Shown here: in pieces, positions 1-9,520 of the stretch
How positions within the stretch are numbered: the stretch's first letter is position 1
How the letters are laid out: each line of letters begins with the position of its first letter
Assembly: GCF_035046505.1 (NCBI RefSeq)
Contig: NC_089821.1
Coordinates: 1,956,001 to 2,020,000 of the forward strand
Direction: 5' to 3'
DNA length: 64,000 nt
DNA from: Tiliqua scincoides
Lineage: Eukaryota > Chordata > Lepidosauria > Squamata > Scincidae
Position numbers and translations under genes: made by a program
Notes under the pieces: generated by a model
Told to the model about the DNA's origin: nothing
What the model saw: the letters and a program-made list of their open reading frames with translations, nothing else
Databases searched by the model: none

Positions 1-112
1 TCACTGGCACTAGCTCAGCACTGGTGCTGAGGTCCGCATACATGCCTTATGGCATGTTTGCGACAGTGCGTGCTGGCAGTAAGCCAGCGCGCACTGTTTA
101 GGATTGGGCCCT
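1..112. repeat. Harbinger-like MITE, right half
   Basis: The sequence ends in AGGATTGGGCCC followed by TAA, the same terminal pattern as the complete MITE at 1000-1200. The left end lies outside the window. Confidence 0.5.
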
Positions 113-227
113 AAAGTAGAATTTTATTTCTATATCGAGAATAAAATATATTGTATATAGTCTATGTTTTTGAGTACAAAGGATCCAAAGAGTTACTTTT
201 TATTTTATTTTATTTATTTATTAACAG

Positions 228-719
228 CTAAGCTGGAATCCCTAGCATGTATGCACTGCTGAAACAGAGATGCCTGCGTTGGCTTGGTCACATCGTGAGA
301 ATGGATGATGGCCGGATCCCAAAGGATCTCCTCTATGGAGAACTCGTGCAAGGAAAGCGCCCTACAGGTAGACCACAGCTGCGATACAAGGACATCTGCA
401 AGAGGGATCTGAAGGCCTTAGGAGTGGACCTCAACAGGTGGGAAACCCTGGCCTCTGAGCGGCCCGCTTGGAGGCAGGCTGTGCAGCATGGCCTTTCCCA
501 GTTTGAAGAGACACTTGGCCAACAGTCTGAGGCAAAGAGGCAAAGAAGGAAGGCCCATAGCCAGGGAGACAGACCAGGGACAGACTGCACTTGCTCCCAG
601 TGTGGAAGGGATTGTCGCTCCCGAATCGGCCTTTTTAGCCACACTAGACGCTGTTCCAGAACCACCATTCAGAGAGCGATACCATAGTCTTTCGAGACTG
701 AAGGTTGCCAACAATGATG
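228..719 (+). mobile_element. LINE-A, 5'-truncated copy
   Basis: The last 146 codons of the LINE-A protein (247-687) read through RCLRWLGHIVRMDDGR to the Cys/His-rich end CSQCGRDCRSRIGLFSHTR. After the stop comes the family tail TTTCGAGACTGAAGG then TTGCCAAC. A perfect 12-bp target duplication, ATTTATTAACAG, lies at 216-227 and 720-731. Truncation at the 5' end and intact flanks indicate a young target-primed insertion. Confidence 0.92.
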
Positions 720-999
720 ATTTATTAACAGTATTTATATTATATAAATATAATGAATAAATATATTTATTTTTATTTTAGTGCATCCTCCTGGCCCATT
801 GAATGAGTGTAAAATTCTGTTCAGGCGCAAGGGGTAGAGGAGAGAGGGGGAAAACAAAATGGGGGGTTGTGTACAAAAGTGTAATGGACAGAAAATATAG
901 TCAGCTCCCCTGAAATTTTTAAAAAGAGCACAGTTTATTTTGATATATTTTGGCATTTTTGCTGAAAATATTTTGCATGGTTCCAGCTTATGACATTAA

Positions 1000-1200
1000 G
1001 GGTGCAATCCTAACCCCTTCTGTCAGTGCTTTCCAGCACTGGCATAGCAGTGCCAATGGGACGTGTGCTGCATCCTGCAGTTGGGTGTCACTCCCAGAGG
1101 CCTCCTCAAAGTAAGGGAATGTTTGTTCCCTTAACTCAGAGGTGCATTTCCCTTAAGTCAGTGCTAGAAAGCACTGACAGAAGGGGTTAGGATTGCGCCC
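1000..1200. repeat. Complete MITE with TAA target duplication
   Basis: 201 bp with long terminal inverted repeats: GGGTGCAATCCTAACCCC on the left is matched by GGGGTTAGGATTGCGCCC on the right, flanked by TAA at 997-999 and 1201-1203. A 3-bp TAA/TTA duplication suggests the PIF/Harbinger superfamily. No coding capacity. Confidence 0.8.
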
Positions 1201-1211
1201 TAAAAGCACAG

Positions 1212-1293
1212 CCTTAGGCCTGTCAAAAGTAAATCCCATTGACTTCAATGTAATTAACTTCCTCCCAGCTACATGTGCATAGGATTGCAGCCT
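1212..1293. repeat. Degraded MITE of the GGATTGCAGCC family
   Basis: The interior AAATCCCATTGACTTCAAT and the end AGGATTGCAGCC match the MITEs at 9007-9096 and 30411-30498. The left end is eroded. Confidence 0.5.
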
Positions 1294-1615
1294 AAAAGCA
1301 TAATAGTGACTTCATATGGCATCAAAAATGAACAATTTAAACTGAATAGAGTTTTATAGGTCAGCAACAACAAAACAAAATCCCTCTAAATAAAATGTGC
1401 AGCGAAAAAGGCTGTCGCCATCCATCTAGAGTAAAGAGTAAGGGTCAGTACCAGTTATTGTGGTACTAGGACCACCAGGGCAGTTCTAGATTAGTAGTGT
1501 CACTACAAGAGGGGCGTTGCCATAAGTATTGCAGGTACCGCAACATGCCATGCAAGCGGCCCCTCCCAATTGCTGTTGGAGCTGTTGGGGCAGCACTGGC
1601 AACGGCGGGCACTAA

Positions 1616-2995
1616 GAACCAGTGTTGGGAACGCAAGTCAGTGACTAGAACTCGAGTCATGAAAATGTGTGATTTTGGATGACTTGGTGACTCATGAATC
1701 GTGCGCGTGGAAGACTCTGAAAAAGACTCGAGTCTCCCTGATTCGGCACTCATCCTGATTTGGCCCCCCCGAATCGGCACTCATCCCCACATGTGCTGAC
1801 TCGAGTCTGCCTGTGTCTGGGTGTGTTTGCTTACTGTTTGCCCCGCGTGGGGCAAGCATTCCAACAGTGAGCAGCAGGGAGTTCCAGCCAGGAGGCAGGA
1901 AAGGTTTAATGAATCAGGCGGGAATGGGGAGGCAGCTCTTTTTCCCCATCTCTGATTGGAAGGAAGGAACCAATGATCATTGGACAAACTGTGGGCATTC
2001 GGATATTTTTATTGGCTGAGGGAGAGCAGAAAGAGAAGTCCAAGGGGGTTCTTGCCTTACGATTGGCTGAAAAAGCTCAGAGAGGCAGGAGAAAACTCAT
2101 TTGCCGATTCTGCTTTCCAACTCCATGGTTTCTTGCCTCCATGGTTACTTGGGGGAGCAAGCCTCATTGAATGACCAACTACAGTGGGACTTCTTGTGAG
2201 TACGGCTGCCAAGGACCAGGTCATCCTGGTAAGCTTTGCAGCTGCTGCTTGTGACCCTCCTCCTCCCTCTCACCGCTTCGGTCTGGGCTCTTACTCAGTC
2301 CCTCCCACCCCTCCCGCCCTGTTTACAGATGGGCAGGATCAGCAGGGGAGTGAGTAAAGAGAACTCCAACACACATACACTCCCTGGCAGCAGCCCCATT
2401 TTTTCCATGGCTGGCTTTTTAAGGGGGGGGGCGACTTGACTTGATTCCATTAGAGCAGGGGTGTCCAAACTTTTCGGCAGGAGGGCCACATCATTTCTCT
2501 GACACTATTTCAGGGGCTGGAAAAAAAAGAATTAATTTGCATTTCAAATTTGAATAAATTTACATAAATGTATTAGAGATGAAACTTATATGAATGAAAG
2601 AAGGTCTTGCAATAGCTCAGGGCTTATAAAAGGCCTTGCATAAAGCAAGGCAGGCCTTTCCTTTGCTGCCACTGCTGCATTACAGATGTGAAACAGCAAG
2701 CAGTGGAGGGAGCCCTTGTCCCATAGCTCACACAAGAGGTCAAACAGTTGCCCTCATGCTGAGAGCAGTTGCATGGGGCCAATGCAGGCTCCAGCATGTC
2801 TATGGAGGGCCAGAGGCTCCCCGCGGGCCAGATTAGAAGTCCCCAAGGGCCGCAAGTGGCCCCGGGCCAGGGTTTGGGCACCCCTGCATTAGAGTCACTA
2901 AAGGATGACTCAGGCACTCGGAAAGTGCCCCCATTATTACTCGTTTTTGAGTCACGTTGCGGGGGCGGTGACTTGGCGACTTGACTCAAGACAAA
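1616..2995. repeat. Candidate DNA element with repeated GACTCGAGTC motifs
   Basis: GACTCGAGTC-type motifs cluster at 1650-1810, and related GACTTG/GAGTCA motifs recur at 2900-2995 in opposite sense, with a GC-rich middle. The hAT MITE at 2456-2886 is nested inside. It may be a non-autonomous DNA transposon, but I cannot define exact ends and see no reading frame that makes sense. Confidence 0.3.
2456..2886. repeat. hAT-type MITE, complete
   Basis: Terminal inverted repeats CAGGGGTGTCCAAAC and GTTTGGGCACCCCTG, flanked by a perfect 8-bp duplication CATTAGAG (2448-2455 and 2887-2894). The 8-bp duplication and CAGGG termini are hAT hallmarks. 431 bp, non-coding. Confidence 0.9.
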
Positions 2996-3776
2996 CTATG
3001 CTGGGTTTTCCCAAAACTTCTAACAACGCTGAATAATGAGTGTCTGTATGTTGCAGTCACTGCCCCAATGGCTCCAGCGGCAAGTGGGAGTGGCTGCAAA
3101 ACTTGCCACGACATCCCTCTGGCTATGCTACTGGTTTAAATAATCCTGCATGATTGCCTGGAATTGGGCCACCATCACATGCTCCAAAAATCTCACTCAC
3201 ATGAACAAGAACAGGTATGCACATCCCCCATTCGCCTCAAAGGAGTTTGTACTGGGCAAACTTCCCAGAGGATATTGCTATAGATTAGGAACTACTAGTT
3301 TGTAGTACTCCATCTACACACCTCCTTTATCTACAGGCGAATGCCCTTGTGATGGAAACAGCTTTAGTTTCCTATATTAGGTTACCTAAGTTAACCTGCT
3401 TCATAGATATATGTAATATGTAATACAGGTTCAGTCATATCCAGCTAGCGAGGAAGAAGTCCCAAACCATTAAAAAAAATTCCTCTGCTTCGTAAGTTGA
3501 AAAACAACAGAACAGCTGCTGAGAGAACAGGAAAATCGGTTATTGTCTGATACCTGGATTGGATGAAAGTTGTACAGGGCATGGTGACCCTGTGGAAAGT
3601 ATTTGTTAGAGTAACCATAATAGAAAGATGGAAAGTCCCAAAGTCTTTTGTAACTAAATAATGGATAATGGAGTAGGTTCAGCGGTGACACTGCTGGAAG
3701 GGAGGTGGTATTCCTTGATAAGGGAAAAAGGTACTAGGTGGGAAAGTTTCATTTAAATTAGGGAATATATCTAGCT

Positions 3777-3914
3777 CAGTGACATAGATAGAGGGGGTGC
3801 AAAGCACTAAGTTTTGCAGGGAGCCTCACCACAGTCTGCAAGAGGCGCCTTGCACACTGTGGTGAGGCTCCCTGCAAAACTTAGTGCTTTAGACCCCCTC
3901 TAGCTGTGCCACTG
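3777..3914. repeat. Palindromic hAT-like MITE
   Basis: 138 bp that is almost one perfect inverted repeat: arms of about 60 bp around a loop of about 20 bp, termini CAGTG...CACTG. The flanking octamers ATCTAGCT and ATTCAGGT match at 5 of 8 positions, consistent with a decayed target duplication. Confidence 0.75.
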
Positions 3915-4050
3915 ATTCAGGTTAAGCCACAAATTGGATAAGGGCATACCCAATTTGTCTATGTAATCTGGGGTATAAAATCTCATTGTTCAGAGGAGAG
4001 TTGACACACACCCTCAGAATGATTAGAGCAGTTTGTAACTGGGAATTTAA

Positions 4051-4675
4051 GAACAGAAGAACATGAGAAAAGCCGCACTGGATCAGGCCAAAGGCCCATC
4101 CAGTCCAGCTTCCTGTATCTCACAGCGGCCCACCAAATGCCCCAGGGAGCACGCCAGGTTACAAGAGACCTCATTCTGGTGCTCTCCCTTGCATCTGGCA
4201 TTCTGACATAGCCCATTTCTAAAATCAGGAGGTTGCAAATACACATCATGGCTTGTACCCCGTAATGGATTTTTCCTCCAGAAACTTGTCCAATCCCCTT
4301 TTAAAGGCATTCAGGCCAGATGCCGTCACCACATCCTGCGGCAAGGAGTTCCACAGACCAACCACATGCTGAGTAAAGAAATATTTTCTTTTGTCTGTCC
4401 TAACTCTCCCAACACTCAATTTTAGTTCTGGTGTTATGTGAGAGTGTAAAGAGCATCTCTCTATCCACTCGGTCCATCCCCTGCATAATTTTGTATGTCT
4501 CAATCATGTCCCCCCTCAGGCGCCTCTTTTCTAGGCTGAAGAGGCCCAAACGCCGTAGCCTTTCCTCAAAAGGAAGGTGCCCCAGCCCCGTAATCATCTT
4601 AGTCGCTCTCTTTTGCACCTTTTCCATTTCCACTATGTCCTTTTTGAGATGTGGCGACCAGATCTGGACATGCCA
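4051..4675 (-). mobile_element. CR1 LINE, 3' fragment
   Basis: It reads minus-strand from the C-terminal RT part ([35 protein letters not shown]) through the 3' UTR to the conserved CR1 end near 4051 (plus-strand GCACTGGATCAGGCC). 5'-truncated; the frame is broken around 4440-4500. Confidence 0.9.
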
Positions 4676-4803
4676 ATCAACCTAGGCAGAAGACTTCTGT
4701 AACCAAGCCACTCTCAAGGGGACAACTGGATCAGTGGCGTTTTACTATCGAGTCAGCCAGTCAAATCCCACTGCCTGTGCAGACACTTTCCTTAAATAAC
4801 TAA

Positions 4804-4840
4804 GGGCACAATCCTAACCCCTTATGCCAGTGCTTTCCAC
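4804..4840. repeat. MITE end (TAA + GGGCACAATCCTAACCCC)
   Basis: One terminus of the MITE family seen complete at 1000-1200, again preceded by TAA. The other terminus is missing. Confidence 0.45.
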
Positions 4841-5291
4841 AGAACCAACTGATCAGATGGAGGAAAATAATGGTTAAGATTATTATAGATCTACTTTGGG
4901 GGGGAAAAGAACCTGTGCTAAAATATTAGCTACAAACATGATTAGAAGGCCAATGGTAAGCACTTGAAATGAGTCTGCAATTCTCTCATAGCAATTATCC
5001 AAGCTAGTGCTGAAAGCTTAAATAATTCCTTGGAACCCAAAGGCTGCTGTCTCTCCCTCTGCCTGTATTGGTTAAGTGTTGGTAGAGAAAAGCTTAACTG
5101 GTTCAGTGGAGAAGTTCAGAAAGAACACAAAACAGGACAAGTGCAGCCTTGCATGGGATGTGCCTATTCAGAGTTGTCAGGGAGTCCATGCCTGGATGCA
5201 GAAGGCATGTGTCTGGCTGCCAGCATTGAAAATTAATGAAAATGCTCTTATATTTTTGTTCACCACTCACAAAGTCCATCACGCTTTAGAG

Positions 5292-5345
5292 CAGTGTTTC
5301 TCAGACTGTGGGTCAGGACCCAATTTCTGGTGGGTCCCATAGAGC
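5292..5345. repeat. hAT-type terminal fragment
   Basis: CAGTGTTTCTCAGACTGTGG followed by GGTCAGGACCCAATTTCTGG matches the end of the hAT MITE at 18064-18417. The partner end is not seen. Confidence 0.45.
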
Positions 5346-5660
5346 CTCCACTGAAAACACAGGTGATGGAAAGATCAAATAACTATTTGCTTCAAGCCTT
5401 AAAGCTACTCAGAAACCAGGCAGATGCCAACAACTGCAGAGTCCCTGTAGTTTGCAAGCTTGTGCAAATGTGGGGAGATAAATGTTTGAGTGTTTTTTTT
5501 CTGGGGTGTTTTTCCAAGTCTGTCAATGATAGGTATTGGGGCAGGTGAAGGCTGAGTCACGCAACCAAGCCCCTCAAATCTTAAGGCTATTCATTAGAGC
5601 TGCTTCATTACAAGAAATGGATTGAAGGTTTTTTTTTTGTTCTGTTTTGTTTCTCTTTTT

Positions 5661-5694
5661 CAAATAAATAAATAAATAAATAAATAAATAAATA
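5661..5694. repeat. (AAAT)n microsatellite
   Basis: About eight AAAT units directly before the tandem CR1 tails. Confidence 0.9.
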
Positions 5695-5697
5695 GGG

Positions 5698-6345
5698 CTC
5701 TCTGAAATACTTGGTTGGCCGCTGTGAGATACAGGAAGCTGGACTAGATGGGCCTTTGGCCTGATCCAGTGGGGCTCTTCTTATGTTCTTAACTACAATT
5801 CCCAGGAGGCCTTGCAGGTCTCTTGTTATCTGGTGTGCTCCCTGGGGCATTTGGTGGGCCGCTGTGAGATACAGGAAGCTGGACTAGATGCACCTATGGC
5901 CTGATCCAGTGGGGCTGTTCTTATGTTCTTAACTACAATTCCCAGGAAGCCTTGCAGGTCTCTTGTTATCTGGTGTGCTCCCTGGGGCATTTGGTGGGCC
6001 GCTGTGAGATACAGGAAGCTGGACTAGATGGGCCTATGGCCTCATCCAGTGGGGCTGTTCTTATGTTCTTAACTACAATTCCCAGAATGCCTTGCAGGTC
6101 TCTTGTTATCTGGTGTGCTCCCTGGGGCATTTGGTGGGCCGCTGTGAGATACAGGAAGCTGGACTAGGTGGGCCTATGGCCTGATCCAGTGGGGCTGTTC
6201 TTATGTTCTTAACTACAATTCCCAGGAGGCCTTGCAGGTCTCTTGTTATCCGGTGTGCTCCCTGGGGCATTTGGTGGGCCGCTGTGAGATACAGGAAGCT
6301 GTGCTAGATGGGCCTTTGGCCTGATCCAGCAGGGCTCTTCTTCTG
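5698..6345 (+). mobile_element. Tandem array of CR1 3' ends, 140-bp unit
   Basis: About 4.5 copies of the CR1 3' terminal region (TGGGCCGCTGTGAGATACAG ... GATCCAGTGGGGCT ... TTCTTATGTTCTTA) are joined by a 25-bp linker containing ACTACAATTCCCAG. The linker starts at 5792, 5932, 6072 and 6212, so the period is exactly 140 bp. No RT coding part is attached. Confidence 0.9.
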
Positions 6346-7959
6346 TATCACCTCTTTCAAGGTCTCATAAAAATAGGTGGCTCCTGATTGAGTGTCATTT
6401 TAAAAAATGGCTAAAAAGTTTGGAACTATTGCTTTACAGTTTTTCATTTGTCTTGGTCTTGCATCTCTTTTTGATAAGCCACCGTTGGTTCCATTTTACA
6501 GATGGGACTCTGAGGCTAAATTATATGACTCTATGCTTGGGGCAGTATTTGAATTCTCTTCTGTTGAGGACCAAGAACATGTCTTCATTTTATTGCATGG
6601 CTCGCATGTACAAAAGCATACAGCACTTAGTGCTTTGACAGATCACCTTGTATATGTAACAAAAACAGACAAAATACTCAGATCTCATTGCCACTCCCTG
6701 GCATATGGCATTCGGAGAAAACCACAAGCTACCTCTAAAACCTGGAGATTGCATACAGCCTGTTTCACAGTCTGTCATGTGGTGCCAAATACACAAACCT
6801 CCAGAGAAAAATATAAATATGCGATTAATGCAGTGCTTCTTTCTTGCATTACATCCATTTATTCATTTGAACTTAAATTATTTTATAAACTCCTCTTAGG
6901 ACAAATGTACAAAGAAGATACGTACAGAAATAAAAATGCGTTATACATTATTTTCAGGGAGAGCTAACTGGTATATAAATACTAGCTAATCGACTGAGAC
7001 CTAGACTGGAACGTTAGAAAAAGAAAAATCCATGAAAGCAGATAAATTTCTGAACATTCAGGCGAATGCTGGAGCCTGGCACATTCCACAACAGACTGAT
7101 TCGGCCCCTGCAGCAGCAGCTCCCGCCTGTTTATAGCTGCTCTGCTTTTCAATCAGTAATCAAATAGCCCTGACGGGGCAATGTCTGCCTTTATCTCGTG
7201 GTGACCTGCATGTTCCTGGGAGGGACATCTTTGTCTCACTTTTCTTTGGTCACCGAGTTCATGTCCATCAATAGGCTGAGCCTCGCAGTCCATTAACGAG
7301 AGTTTTCAGCTCAGCCCTGGGCCACCCAGAAGCCCTGCTGCATGTTCTCCATGAATGGCTTCACTGGTGGCCCATTCAAATGTGCTGATGTCAGGGGGAA
7401 AGGCCTGAATAGCGGCGCCAATGTACACGATTGCTCAGGCAAAGTGACTGCGCTCCCAACAAAGCCTCCCCTGTGGCGATGTGAAGCGGAGCTCTCCGTA
7501 GAGCGGAGGCCGAGCAAGAACTAATGCGCCAATCATGCCATCCACAGGTGGCCCAGATGCAGCCACATCAATGCAGAAACCAGAGGGCAGCATTTCCCGG
7601 CAATTCCAGCCTCTTTCCCATTCCCTGTGCAGAGAAAATGCACAGATGTCCTGCCTCTCTTGCTCTCTTGCACAGTGTCAGACCTTCTTGAACTGAGTTC
7701 CGCAAGACTTTTTGTCATCTTCTGTCCACGCTGTTGATGGATCTCATCTGTGATCAGGCTGCAGGAAAACCAGACCTGCTCAAAAGTCCAGAGAAATATT
7801 CTTTTTGTTGTCTCCTATTCAAAGTGGCTGTCTGTGTAAGTGCCTGTCAAGAGAAGCAGTTACTCCATATGAGAGATGTGAACAGATGTTCAGGCATATT
7901 ACATGCACTCTCTGGACTGGGGAGCAGGGCAGTCAATAGGAACACTTGGAAACTTTTTT
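6346..7959. other. Unique intergenic DNA; 7070-7330 possibly conserved
   Basis: An open frame at 6407-6967 has no family resemblance and no coding character; its start overlaps a MIR-like string (CCATTTTACAGATGGGA). The part 7070-7330 is GC-balanced, free of repeats and contains TTATCTCG/TAATC-type homeobox-like words, which is suggestive of a conserved non-coding element only. Confidence 0.3.
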
Positions 7960-8074
7960 AGATTGTGAGCCCTTTTGGGACAGGGAGCCATTTAGTTATT
8001 TGATTTTTCTCTGTAAACTGCTTTGTGAACTTTTAGTTGAAAAGCGGTATATAAATACTGTTAATAATAATAAC
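7960..8074 (+). repeat. L2-like LINE/SINE 3' end
   Basis: TTGTGAGCCCTTTTGGGACA, then CTGTAAACTGCTTTGTGAAC, then AAAGCGGTATATAAATACTG and a TAA-rich tail. This is the usual 3' end of an L2-type element; a second copy of the last part is at 54366-54426. Confidence 0.7.
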
Positions 8075-8089
8075 TGATCCTTCTCCCTA

Positions 8090-8215
8090 AAAGGGACACA
8101 GGGCGGCTTACAACATGTTAAAAACAGATTAAAAACATAATTTAACCAACAGATAAAAAACATATTAAAAACACATTAACAGATACCATAAAAACCATAG
8201 TTTAGTCCTTTGTCC
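8090..8215. repeat. LINE-type 3' relic
   Basis: CAGGGCGGCTTACAAC followed by repeated TTAAAAACA words, typical of decayed reptile LINE ends. Strand and family are uncertain. Confidence 0.4.
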
Positions 8216-8321
8216 AGATTAAAAAAAAAACAAAACTGAAATTGGAAAAGAATGGGGGGGAGAAATAGGTACTTTTAAATTAGTGACTGGACATGAGTTA
8301 GAAATTGAATTTAATTAGTGT

Positions 8322-8858
8322 GCTCAGGCACCTCCCTTATGAGGAAAGGCTACAGTCTTTGTGACTCTTCAGTCTAGAAAAAAAGGCACCTGAGTGTGGG
8401 GACATGAATGAGACATACAAAATTATACAGGGGATAGAGTGGATAAGGGAACGTTCCCTCTCAAACAACACCAGAATCAGGGGACATCCCCTAAAATTGA
8501 CTGTTGGGAGAGTTAGAACAAACAATAGCAAATATATCTTAGTGCATAATTAGTCTGTGGAACTCCTTGCTGCAGGATGTAGTGATTGGGTCTGGCCAAC
8601 TGCCTTTAAAAGGGGATTGGACAGATTTCTGGAGGAAAAGTCCATCACAGATGACAAGCCATGATGGGCATGTGCAACCTCATAGTTTTAGAAGTAAGCT
8701 ACCTCAGAAGGCAAGGCGCAAGGGAGGGCACCAGGATGCAGGTGTCTTATTGTCTTGTGTGTTCCCTGGGGCATCTGGTGGGTCACTGTGAGATACAAAA
8801 AGCTGAACTAGATGGGCCTTGAGACTGATCCAGCAGATCTCTTCTTATGTTCTTACGG
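8322..8858 (+). mobile_element. CR1 LINE, old 3' fragment
   Basis: It is collinear with the CR1 at 15.2-16.7 kb from CACCTCCCTTATGAGGAAAG to the terminal TTCTTATGTTCTTA, but much more diverged, with several small indels. It belongs to an older subfamily. Confidence 0.85.
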
Positions 8859-9006
8859 TGCCACACAGGTTTTCAGTTGATGTTTATGGTACATCTGTCC
8901 TGGAGCCAAATGGCAGCTTGCTCTTCTCATAACTTAGCCTTGTCCACTACTGGAGAATCTGCTATCTTGGGGGCACCTCAGAATTCCTATTTTGGCCACT
9001 GTCTTA

Positions 9007-9096
9007 CAGCCCAATCCTAAGCATGTTTACTCTGAAGTAAGTCCCATTATAGTCAGTGGGGCTTACTCCCAGGAAAGTGTGGATAGGATTGCAGCC
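9007..9096. repeat. 90-bp MITE with TTA target duplication
   Basis: Begins CAGCCCAATCCTA and ends TAGGATTGCAGCC, flanked by TTA (9004-9006, 9097-9099). The interior CTGAAGTAAGTCCCATTA is shared with several other copies in the window. Harbinger-like by its duplication length. Confidence 0.75.
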
Positions 9097-9358
9097 TTAC
9101 TCACACATACAGAGAAGCACCCTACTATTGTCATCTAAAATCTAGTTCAAAAATCAAACTTATCATGACTTGTAACACCGTTCTGAGTATGAATAGTCCA
9201 ATCTCACAGCCCAGGAGAGAAACAGGATAATTGGACCCATTCACAACCCATAGTAGATGCTATAGCCCAAATACTTATGGTTATCTCCTAAGTGAAAGGT
9301 GGGCCCTTGTCCTGAGGAGCATACAGTACAAATTTTGGCTGTGGAAGAAACAATGGAG

Positions 9359-9520
9359 AGAATTAGAATCCAATGTTGTTGTTAAAAAGTCCAATGTTTT
9401 GTTCTGTAACTTTTTCAGAACTTCATGACCTCTAGGCACGTTTCCCTGATGAAGTTCTGAAAAAAGTTACAGAACGGTTGGACTTTTTAACATTCTAATT
9501 CTTTTTCTGGATTCTAATTC
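9359..9520. repeat. Long hairpin (inverted repeat)
   Basis: Arms 9359-9428 and 9447-9520 are reverse complements over most of their length, sharing GAATTAGAATCC, GTTAAAAAGTCCAA and TTCTGTAACTTTTT, with a short spacer of about 20 bp. Probably a palindromic MITE. Confidence 0.75.

Noticed and set aside
6407-6967. 186-codon open frame on the plus strand
   Set aside because: No recognisable domain, overlaps a MIR-like string, and AT-rich with no splice or codon evidence; most likely chance.
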